From RGDT01 sp964630925 (GTDB lineage: Bacteria; Planctomycetota; Planctomycetia; Gemmatales; Gemmataceae), in assembly GCA_964630925.1 (NCBI GenBank), contig CAZVZK010000197.1:1-16448 (forward strand): a stretch of 16,448 bases of DNA, written 5' to 3'. Positions 1 through 6,206 of the stretch are shown in pieces; position 1 is the first letter of the stretch; every line of letters begins with the position of its first letter. A program made the position numbers and the translations under genes. The notes beneath the pieces were generated by a model. It did not search any database, had not been told where the DNA came from, and worked only from the letters and a program-made list of their open reading frames with translations.

Positions 1-107
1 CCTCCAAGGCCGGGTTTCCCGCCCGCCCTTTGTTACCCACCTTTGAACCGTGCCACAAAACGAGACATGGGTAGGGGCACGGCGCTGGTGACGGCGGTCT
101 GACCACT

Positions 108-151
108 CCCCATGAAATGCAAATTCCCTGCTGAATTTGCATTTCATGGGG
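108..151. repeat. Perfect 19-bp inverted repeat with 6-base loop
   Basis: The left arm is CCCCATGAAATGCAAATTC (108-126), the loop is CCTGCT (127-132) and the right arm (133-151) is its exact reverse complement. The stem centre is AT-rich in a very GC-rich region. No T-tract follows on either strand, so it is not a classical intrinsic terminator. It could be a mobile miniature element, a protein-binding palindrome, or a second transcription barrier behind the DUF1501 operon. Confidence 0.85.
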
Positions 152-255
152 GTGTGAGGGGGGGGTGCAATGCAATGCAATTCGCCCCACCCCGACCACA
201 CCACACGTCTACTTCCGTCCCATTCCCATTCCCGGTTGGGCGGTTCTCTTCTTCG

Positions 256-276
256 GAGCACGCAGGATGCGTGCTC
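256..276 (-). terminator. Hairpin just after the DUF1501 stop codon
   Basis: GAGCACGCA (256-264) and TGCGTGCTC (268-276) form a perfect 9-bp stem closed by a three-base loop. On the minus strand it starts 9 bases after the TGA of the DUF1501 gene. The sequence that follows on that strand is purine-rich (GAAGAAGAGAA) rather than a U-tract. Terminator function is therefore inferred from position and stem strength. Confidence 0.55.
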
Positions 277-285
277 TACGACAAG

Positions 286-1722
286 TCACGCCAGGATCTC
301 CTTCACCACCCGCGCCGGGCGGGCGTCGATCAGGCGCTGCTCGCGTCCGTTGAAGTGGTACACCAGCTTCGCGTGGTCCAGGCCCATCAGGTGCAGCACC
401 GTCGCCTGGAAGTCGTTCGGCGTCACCACGTTCACCGCCGCCTTGTGCCCCACCTCGTCCGTCGAGCCATAGGTCATCCCGCCCTTCACGCCGCCGCCCG
501 CCAGCCAGCACGTGAACCCCTGCCCGTTATGATCCCGCCCCACCACGTCGTTCAGGTCGCCCTCGCACACCGGCAGCCGGCCGATCTCGCCGCCCCAGTG
601 CACCAGCGTCGAGTCGAGCAACCCACGCTGCTTCAGATCCTTCACCAGCGCCGCCGCCGGTCGGTCGGTCCGCCGGCAGATCGCCGGCAGGCCCTTCCTG
701 ATGTTGTTGTGCGTGTCCCACGGCTGGCCGCCCAGGAAGAGCTGCACGAAGCGCACGCCACGCTCCACCAGACGCCGCGCGATCAGGCAGCGCTCGCCGT
801 AGTCGCGCGTCACGGGATCATCGAGGCCGTACATCGCCCGCACCTTCGCCGGCTCGCGCGACACGTCCAGCGCCTCGCTCGCCGCCGTCTGCATCGCCGC
901 CGCCAGCTCGTAACTCGCGATCCGCGCGTCGAGGTCGGCCTCGCCGGGCCGCGCCTCGCGGTGCCGCCGGTTCAGCTCGGCGAGGAACGCGAGGTTCTCC
1001 TTCTGCGTCTCGCCGCGCAGGTGCGCCGGCGGGTCGAGGTTGAAGATGCGCGGCGAGCGCGGCCGCAGCACCGTCCCCTGGTAGAGCGGCGGCATGAAGC
1101 CGTTCGACCAGTTGTGCGTGCCGTCCACCGGGTGGCCCTCGGGGTCCGACAGCACCATGTACGCCGGCAGGTCCCGCGCCTCGCTGCCCAGGCCGTAGAC
1201 CATCCACGAGCCCATCGTCGGCCGGCCCGTGACGCCGGCGATCCCGCCGTGGAAGTAACGGATCGACACCTCGTGCCCATTATGGCCGGTGTGCATCGAG
1301 CGGATGACGCACGCATCATCGACGATGGACGCGAAGTGCGGCAGCAGCTCGCTCACCTCGGTGCCGCACTTCCCATGCTTCGCGAACTTGAACGGGCTAC
1401 CGAGGAGCTTCTTGCTCGCGCGGTTGACGAAGCTGTAGGCGACATCGCCGCCGTAGGTCTTGCCGTGGCCCTTCTGCAATTCGGGGCGCGGGTCGAGCAG
1501 ATCGACGTGCGACGGCCCGCCATGCATGAACAGCGAGATCATCGCCCTGGCCTTCGGCGCGAAGTGCGGGGGCCTCGCCTTCAGGTCGGGCGGCGGGTTC
1601 TCGCCGGGCTTGGGCGGGGCGGCGAGGCCGTCGGCCTGGAGCAGGTGCGCGAGGGCCACGGTGCCGACGCCGGCAGCCGACTGGAGGAGCTGGCGGCGCG
1701 AGAGGGGTGCGTCAGTCCACAT
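286..1722 (-). CDS. DUF1501 family protein, Tat-exported
   Basis: This 478-residue protein belongs to the DUF1501 family, whose fold resembles the alkaline phosphatase/sulfatase superfamily; its reaction and substrate are not established. The N-terminus carries a twin-arginine motif (SRRQLL, about residues 8-13) followed by a hydrophobic stretch ending near ADGLAA, which suggests Tat export. Family hallmarks include HGGPSHVDLL (67-76), the WGGEIGRLP segment, GRDHN (395-399) and the C-terminal DFQATVLHLMGLDH region. Length is normal and the frame is intact. I chose ATG 1722, which gives the twin-arginine start at once; a TTG at 1743 would only add seven residues. The start overlaps the end of the upstream PSD1 gene by 11 bases, so the two are probably translationally coupled. 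The paired arrangement is typical of planctomycetes. Family assignment is firm, biochemical role unknown. Confidence 0.93.
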   Translation of the reverse strand: MWTDAPLSRRQLLQSAAGVGTVALAHLLQADGLAAPPKPGENPPPDLKARPPHFAPKARAMISLFMHGGPSHVDLLDPRPELQKGHGKTYGGDVAYSFVNRASKKLLGSPFKFAKHGKCGTEVSELLPHFASIVDDACVIRSMHTGHNGHEVSIRYFHGGIAGVTGRPTMGSWMVYGLGSEARDLPAYMVLSDPEGHPVDGTHNWSNGFMPPLYQGTVLRPRSPRIFNLDPPAHLRGETQKENLAFLAELNRRHREARPGEADLDARIASYELAAAMQTAASEALDVSREPAKVRAMYGLDDPVTRDYGERCLIARRLVERGVRFVQLFLGGQPWDTHNNIRKGLPAICRRTDRPAAALVKDLKQRGLLDSTLVHWGGEIGRLPVCEGDLNDVVGRDHNGQGFTCWLAGGGVKGGMTYGSTDEVGHKAAVNVVTPNDFQATVLHLMGLDHAKLVYHFNGREQRLIDARPARVVKEILA

Positions 1723-4207
1723 GGAGGATCTCGCTGGAGGCAAGGAGCTGTTGACACAGGTTCGTCAGCGCCGCGGGGGCGCCGAGGCGGGCCGATTGGC
1801 GGGCGAGGAACGCGCCGGCGAGGTCGGCCTCCTCCTTCGTCGGCGGGCGCTGGTACGCCAATTCCCAGGCCAGGGCGACCCTGGCGGCGGGGGTGGCGGC
1901 CTCACGCTCCAGGCGGCGGGCGAGGTGGCCGGCCTGCTGCAACACGAAGTCGCCGTTCATGAGCATCAGCGACTGCGGCGCCGCCGTGCTGCTGGTGCGC
2001 TTGCCGCAGGCGTCGCCGGACGGGGCGTCGAACGTGCCGAGGAACGCCACCGGCTTGCTGCGGCGGGCCTGGAGGTACAGGCCCCGTCGTGGCTTGTCAT
2101 CGGGGGCGTGGACCTGGCCGGCGCTGTCCTCGGTGACGGCCACCGGCGGCCCGCCCATGCGGCGGTCGAGCCGGCCGGATGCGAGCAGCATGCGGTCGCG
2201 GATGGCCTCCGCCTCCAGCCGCCGCAGCGTGTAGCGGGCGAAGAGCGCGTTGCCACCATCGACGGCGTCCTGGGCCGAGGTGCGCCGCGATGACTGCCGG
2301 AACGCGGTGCTGGTGAGGATGAGGCGGTGGATGTGCTTGAGACTCCACCCGGAGCGCGGCAGCTCGGCGGCGAGCCAGTCGAGCAGCTCGGGGTGCGAGG
2401 GGCGCTGGCCGAGGATGCCGAGGTCGTCGGGCGTCTCGACGATGCCGCGGCCCATGTGATGCAGCCAGACGCGGTTGACGAAAACCCGGCCGAACAGCGG
2501 GTGCGTGCCGCTCGTGAGGTGCTTCGCCCAGGCGAGGCGGCGTCCCGTGGTGCTGCCGGCGCCCTTCGCCGGGATCTCCAGACGCTTGCCCTCCGGGGCG
2601 GTGATGGTGAGGTCGCCGGGCTTGACCTCCTTCGTCGGCTGGCGGTAATCCCCGCGGTGGAAGATCCTCGTCACGGGGACGCTGCCGGGCGGCTCGTCGA
2701 GCATCGACACGAAGCCCTCGGCGGGCTTCTCGGCGCGCTTGGCGTTGATCCTGTCCTGCATCTTCTTCAGCTCGTCGGCGGCGGGCTGATTGTACTGGTA
2801 CAGGATGCCGGGGCTGATGTTGAGGCTGGGGTTGGTCGCCACCAGTTTCTTCTGCTCGGGCGTGCGTTTGGCGTCCGGCAAGGCGAAGGCCGCCCGCAGG
2901 GCGTCACGCTGCTCGGCAGGGCGTTTCAACAGCTCCTTGTCGAACGCCGCCTTGACGTGGGCCGCCTGCTTGATGTTGAAGTCGGCCTGCATCTTCGCCG
3001 CCTCGGCATCGACGGCGGCGGCCTTCGCCCGGTCGGCGGCGGTGTACAGCGAGACGCGGCGCTGCCCAGGGCGGCGCCACGCGGCGGGGTTGAGGGCCGG
3101 CTCGAAGACGGCGCGGAGGCGGTAATAGTCCTCCTGCGGGATCGGATCATACCGGTGATCGTGACACTGGGCGCAGCCGACGGACAGCCCCAGCAGCGCC
3201 GACCCGACAACCTTCAGCGTGTCCGTGATGTTCTGCTCGATCTCCGCCGGGCCGCCCCCGCCGGCGGTGAGGTCCGGGGCGGTGCGCAGGAAGCCGGTGG
3301 CGGCGAGGAGGTCGGCCTTCTCCGGCGTCAGGTCGCCCCACGGCCTCGGCAGCAGCTCATCGCCCGCCACTTGCTCGATGATGAGCCGGTCGATCGGCTT
3401 GTCGGCGTTGAGGGCGCGGACGACCCAGTCGCGGTAGCGCCAGGCGTCAGGGCGTGGCGTGTCGGCGGTGCCGTCGCCGTGCGAGTCGGCGTGCCCGCTC
3501 ACGTCGAGCCAGTGCCGCGCCCACCTCTCCCCGTAGGCGGGGGACGCGAGGAGCCGGTCCACGAGACGCTCGTAGGCGTCGGGCCGGGCGTCGGCCAGGA
3601 ACGCCTTCACCTCTTCGGGCGAAGGCGGCAACCCGGTGACGACGAGCGACGCGCGCCGCAGAAGGGTGAGCCGGTCCGCCTCGGGGTTAAACGTCAGCCC
3701 CTTCTCGCGCATCTTCGCCAGGAGGAAGACATCGATGGCATTCCTGGCGAGCGGCCCGGCGTGAGCGGGCCGTGTCTCCACGCTCGCCGGCACCGCCGGC
3801 CGCACCAGCGGCTGATACAGCCAGTAGCTCCGCTCCTGTTCGGAGATGCCGATGCCGGGCGGCAGAGACGCCGGCTCGTCGCGCAGGGTCGGCGCCCCGG
3901 CGTCGATCCACCTGCGTATCAGGGCGATCTGTTCGGGCGGCACCTTCTTCTCGCCCGGCGGCATCTCGCCGGACGCCATGCGTTCGACGAGGAGGCTCCT
4001 GTCGGCCTTCCCCGGAACGATGGCGGCGCCCTTGCGTCCGCCGGCCACGAGGAAGCGTTTGAGGCGGAGGTCGAGTTTGCCCTTGGGCTTGTCGTCGGCG
4101 CCGTGGCAGTCGAGGCAGTACGCCTTGAGGACGGGGCGGACGTGCTGCTCAAAGGTGATCTTCTCGGCGGGCGCGGAAAGGGCGGCAAACGCCACAAGGG
4201 GGAGCAT
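1712..4207 (-). CDS. PSD1 and planctomycete cytochrome C domain protein (DUF1549/DUF1553)
   Basis: This 831-residue protein has the planctomycete three-part architecture. An N-terminal cytochrome-C-like domain carries CLDCH (31-35), a CxxCH haem-attachment motif. DUF1549 spans roughly residues 140-350 and ends with the conserved CAQCHDHRYDP (345 onward), a second CxxCH. DUF1553 spans about 540-800 and includes RVFVNRVWLHHMG and the terminal NGDFVLQQA segment. A short hydrophobic leader (LPLVAFAALSAPA) suggests export, although it lacks positive charges. ATG 4207 is preferred because it places this leader at the N-terminus; the same frame extends to a GTG at 4282, giving an unlikely Pro-rich extension. 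No clear Shine-Dalgarno sequence precedes it. A TATCAT -10-like element lies on the minus strand at 4257-4252. The DUF1501 gene follows with an 11-base overlap. Redox or haem binding is inferred from the motifs; substrate is unknown. Confidence 0.93.
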   Translation of the reverse strand: MLPLVAFAALSAPAEKITFEQHVRPVLKAYCLDCHGADDKPKGKLDLRLKRFLVAGGRKGAAIVPGKADRSLLVERMASGEMPPGEKKVPPEQIALIRRWIDAGAPTLRDEPASLPPGIGISEQERSYWLYQPLVRPAVPASVETRPAHAGPLARNAIDVFLLAKMREKGLTFNPEADRLTLLRRASLVVTGLPPSPEEVKAFLADARPDAYERLVDRLLASPAYGERWARHWLDVSGHADSHGDGTADTPRPDAWRYRDWVVRALNADKPIDRLIIEQVAGDELLPRPWGDLTPEKADLLAATGFLRTAPDLTAGGGGPAEIEQNITDTLKVVGSALLGLSVGCAQCHDHRYDPIPQEDYYRLRAVFEPALNPAAWRRPGQRRVSLYTAADRAKAAAVDAEAAKMQADFNIKQAAHVKAAFDKELLKRPAEQRDALRAAFALPDAKRTPEQKKLVATNPSLNISPGILYQYNQPAADELKKMQDRINAKRAEKPAEGFVSMLDEPPGSVPVTRIFHRGDYRQPTKEVKPGDLTITAPEGKRLEIPAKGAGSTTGRRLAWAKHLTSGTHPLFGRVFVNRVWLHHMGRGIVETPDDLGILGQRPSHPELLDWLAAELPRSGWSLKHIHRLILTSTAFRQSSRRTSAQDAVDGGNALFARYTLRRLEAEAIRDRMLLASGRLDRRMGGPPVAVTEDSAGQVHAPDDKPRRGLYLQARRSKPVAFLGTFDAPSGDACGKRTSSTAAPQSLMLMNGDFVLQQAGHLARRLEREAATPAARVALAWELAYQRPPTKEEADLAGAFLARQSARLGAPAALTNLCQQLLASSEILHVD

Positions 4208-4244
4208 CAAGGTGGCCCAGGTGGGTGGGAGGGCGTCCGGCGGA

Positions 4245-4257
4245 TACGTCCATGATA
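4245..4257 (-). promoter_or_regulatory. Putative -10/shared motif upstream of the PSD1-DUF1501 operon
   Basis: Read on the minus strand this is TATCATGGACGTA. TATCAT matches five of six bases of the sigma-70 -10 consensus and lies 44 bases before ATG 4207. Nearly the same 13 bases occur before the neighbouring leucine-rich repeat gene, with one difference. No convincing -35 box is seen. Confidence 0.35.
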
Positions 4258-4269
4258 CCGCACACGGGC

Positions 4270-4294
4270 CGCCGGCGTCCACCGCCCGCCGGCG
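4270..4294 (-). terminator. Hairpin just after the LRR gene stop
   Basis: CGCCGGCG at 4270-4277 and again at 4287-4294 (self-complementary) form a perfect 8-bp stem with a 9-base loop. On the minus strand it begins three bases after the TGA of the leucine-rich repeat gene. No U-tract follows. It separates this gene from the PSD1 operon promoter. Confidence 0.45.
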
Positions 4295-4297
4295 ACA

Positions 4298-5407
4298 TCA
4301 CCCTTGTTGCGTCGCGCCGGTGCCGGCGAGGCCGATCTTGAACCAGTGCCGTCCGTTGGCACGCAGTACGCGGACGCCGGCGTCGGTGACGCGCGGGTTC
4401 TCGCCCAGCTCCAGTTTCTGCAGGCCCTTCAGGTGCGGGCTGTCGGCGATGGCCCGGACGCCGGCGTCGGTGAGGGCGTTCTTCCACAGGTAGAGCTCGG
4501 TCAGCCCCGCCAGGTGCGGCGATTCCGCCAGGGCCGCGGCCCCCCTGTCCCCGATCCTGTTCTCCCCGATGGCCAGAGTGCGGAGTCTGTACAGGACGGG
4601 TGCGGCGGCGAGGGCGGCGACCCCGGCGTCGCCCAGGTTGCAACCGCTCAGGCGCAGCACCGACAGGTTCGTCAGTCGGAAGCCCGGAGAGTGGAACAGC
4701 TCGGCGATCTCCGGCCCGCCAGAGCAGCCGGACACATCCAGATCCGTCAGCCCCTGCCGTGCGGATGATTCCGTCAGCGCCCGCAGGCCGGCGGAGGTGA
4801 TCTTCTTGTGGTCGGCGAGGATGAGGTTGTGGAGCGCCGGGAGGTGCTTCGCGTCGGCGAGGGCGATGGCCGCGGCGTCAGTGAGCCTGTTGTGGTCCTT
4901 GGATTCGCCGGAATCACCACGTTCGAGGAAGAGCCAACGCAGCAGGCCCGGATGACGGTTGGCGGCCAGCGTGGCGATCCCGGCGTCGGTCACCTGCGCC
5001 CCGCCGGCGAGCAGCTTTCCCACGCCGGCGAGATGGGGGCTGGCGAACACCTCGGCCTCGCGGCCCTTGAGCAGACGCAGGGCGAGGCTGTCGAGCGGCG
5101 TGACGGCCCGCACAGCGGCGGCCCCTTCCAGGAACTGCTTGCCGGTCATCCACCACACGTTCGGGAAGCCGCGGTTGAAGTCCACCTCGCGTGCCCACTT
5201 GGGCAGCCCCGCCGTCCACGCCGTGCGATGCTTTTGTAAGAGCGTCTCGGCCTCCTTCACGCCGGCGGCCCGGCCGCACTGGAGGCGGATGAAACGCGCC
5301 CGCGCCTCGTCGCCGTTCTCCTCGCACCAGTCGGCGTACACCAGACGCACCGCGTCGTCGTCCGGGTCGGCCTCGATGGCCCGCAGCAGGCGTTCGCGTT
5401 CGCTCAT
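4298..5407 (-). CDS. TIGR02996 domain-containing leucine-rich repeat protein
   Basis: This 369-residue protein opens with the planctomycete repeat-companion domain TIGR02996: LLRAIEADPDDDAVRLVYADWCEE and on to ARFIRLQC (about residues 5-43). The rest is an array of ribonuclease-inhibitor-like leucine-rich repeats of about 24-28 residues. Recurring phrases are VTDAGIATLA, LTDAAAIALAD, LGDAGVAALA, IGDRGAAALAES, LTDAGVRAIADSPHL and VTDAGVRVL. Such solenoids normally bind proteins; the partner is unknown. No signal peptide or membrane segment is visible, so it is probably cytoplasmic. ATG 5407 begins directly at the domain (MSERERLL). A TATCAT -10-like element lies 23 bases upstream. It is divergent from the RAYT gene and is followed by its own hairpin, so it is probably monocistronic. 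Confidence 0.88.
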   Translation of the reverse strand: MSERERLLRAIEADPDDDAVRLVYADWCEENGDEARARFIRLQCGRAAGVKEAETLLQKHRTAWTAGLPKWAREVDFNRGFPNVWWMTGKQFLEGAAAVRAVTPLDSLALRLLKGREAEVFASPHLAGVGKLLAGGAQVTDAGIATLAANRHPGLLRWLFLERGDSGESKDHNRLTDAAAIALADAKHLPALHNLILADHKKITSAGLRALTESSARQGLTDLDVSGCSGGPEIAELFHSPGFRLTNLSVLRLSGCNLGDAGVAALAAAPVLYRLRTLAIGENRIGDRGAAALAESPHLAGLTELYLWKNALTDAGVRAIADSPHLKGLQKLELGENPRVTDAGVRVLRANGRHWFKIGLAGTGATQQG

Positions 5408-5423
5408 GGCGGGCCTCGTGGGT

Positions 5424-5436
5424 TACGCCCATGATA
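5424..5436 (-). promoter_or_regulatory. Putative -10/shared motif upstream of the LRR gene
   Basis: On the minus strand the sequence is TATCATGGGCGTA, with TATCAT as a -10-like box ending 24 bases before the ATG at 5407. It matches 12 of 13 bases of the element before the PSD1 operon. No good -35 hexamer is seen at the usual spacing. Confidence 0.35.
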
Positions 5437-5459
5437 ACCATGCCGGGGCGGGGCGTGTA

Positions 5460-5521
5460 CCCACGACTCGCAAAGCCTCGCCGTGGGCTTTATTGCAGTC
5501 GCCGAAGCGGCTCCAACAGCC
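5460..5521 (+). repeat. Left inverted element flanking the RAYT gene
   Basis: These 62 bases match the reverse complement of 6017-6078 at 53 of 62 positions. The last 23 bases next to the gene are identical in both copies. The outer part folds as CCCACG (5460-5465) with CGTGGG (5482-5487). The inner part contains two overlapping small hairpins, GCCG-AAG-CGGC and GGCT-N5-AGCC. Such structure is typical of REP elements, the substrates of RAYT proteins. Confidence 0.85.
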
Positions 5522-5542
5522 AACAGCCGAGAGGGCTCAACG

Positions 5543-5995
5543 ATGGCGCACTCCTTCGTCAACCTGCTGTATCACTTCGTCTGGGCCACCAGGGGACGCG
5601 AGCCGCTGCTCGACGACAAGATCCGGCCCGCGGTTTTCGCGCAGATTGAGGCCGAGCTGAAGAAGGAGGGCTGCATTCCGCTGGCGATCAACGGCATGCC
5701 CGACCACGTCCACGTCCTGGCCAAGCTGCACCAGAGGCACTGCGTCGCGGACATCCTGAGCGACGTCAAGTCGCGGACGACGGGCTGGGTCAAGCGGACC
5801 CATGCGGGCCGTCAGGACTTCGGCTGGCAGACGGGCTACGGCGGATTCACCGTCAGCTACTCGAACCTCGCGGAGGTCCGCGCCTACATCGAGAACCAGG
5901 AGACGCACCACGCCGAGAGGATGCTTCACGTCGAGCTCCTCGCCCTGTGTCGCAAGAACGGCATAGAGATCGACGAGAAGTCGATGTGGGACTGA
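5543..5995 (+). CDS. REP-associated tyrosine transposase (RAYT, IS200-like Y1)
   Basis: This 150-residue protein belongs to the TnpA_REP branch of the IS200/IS605 Y1 transposases, single-strand DNA nicking and joining enzymes. The HUH metal site is HVH at residues 55-57 in GMPDHVHVLAKL. The likely nucleophile is Tyr115 in AYIENQ, with Gln119 four residues on as the usual helix partner, followed by the typical HH. FVWATRGREPLL near the N-terminus is also characteristic. Length is normal and no catalytic residue is missing. ATG 5543 is chosen because the family begins here (MAHSFVNLLYHFVW) and GAGAGGG lies 7 bases upstream; the frame extends to a GTG at 5483 that falls inside the flanking repeat. 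No tnpB is nearby. Inverted elements on both sides suggest it is a domesticated REP-processing gene or a small self-contained unit. Its GC content resembles its neighbours. Confidence 0.93.
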   Translation: MAHSFVNLLYHFVWATRGREPLLDDKIRPAVFAQIEAELKKEGCIPLAINGMPDHVHVLAKLHQRHCVADILSDVKSRTTGWVKRTHAGRQDFGWQTGYGGFTVSYSNLAEVRAYIENQETHHAERMLHVELLALCRKNGIEIDEKSMWD

Positions 5996-6016
5996 CTCAC
6001 CCCGGGTCCACCGGCT

Positions 6017-6078
6017 GGCTGTTGGAGCCGCTTCGGCGACCTGAGTAAAGCCCATGGCGACGCTTTGGGAGCCATGGG
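6017..6078 (-). repeat. Right inverted element flanking the RAYT gene
   Basis: This is the inverted partner of 5460-5521. Its outer hairpin is stronger: CCCATGGC (6051-6058) pairs perfectly with GCCATGGG (6071-6078). Compared with the left copy, one C-G pair is replaced by T-A, which keeps the stem. The element starts 21 bases after the RAYT stop codon. Confidence 0.85.
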
Positions 6079-6206
6079 TTGATGCCCGCCGCCACCCCGC
6101 GCCCGGCAGGATTGTCTCAACCCGCACCGCCCGCAATGCCGATCCATTTTGACAGGGCGTGCCCCAGTCGGGCCGCCGCAAGCGCGTCCATCCGGGTGGG
6201 CAGGCC

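Larger units (their letters stand above)
1..285. other. Non-coding region downstream of the DUF1501 gene
   Basis: No credible gene is seen here. A long plus-strand open frame starts at 112, but it runs antisense through the DUF1501 gene and has a low-complexity Arg/His/Val-rich translation. The stretch holds two hairpins listed separately (108-151 and 256-276), a run of eight G at 158-165 followed by three tandem TGCAA units (166-180), and interleaved short inverted repeats at 34-82. The AT-rich part around 112-146 stands out from the surrounding GC-rich sequence. Confidence 0.6.

Noticed and set aside
112..1962. Plus-strand open frame of 616 codons
   Set aside because: It is antisense to the DUF1501 gene, starts in the palindrome at 108-151 and has a low-complexity translation.
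2327..4255. Plus-strand open frame of 642 codons
   Set aside because: It lies opposite the PSD1 gene, which has clear family motifs; no motifs are seen in this frame.
5460..6078. Classical IS200/IS605 element with tnpB
   Set aside because: No TnpB/IscB-like gene is present, and the protein matches the REP-associated branch.
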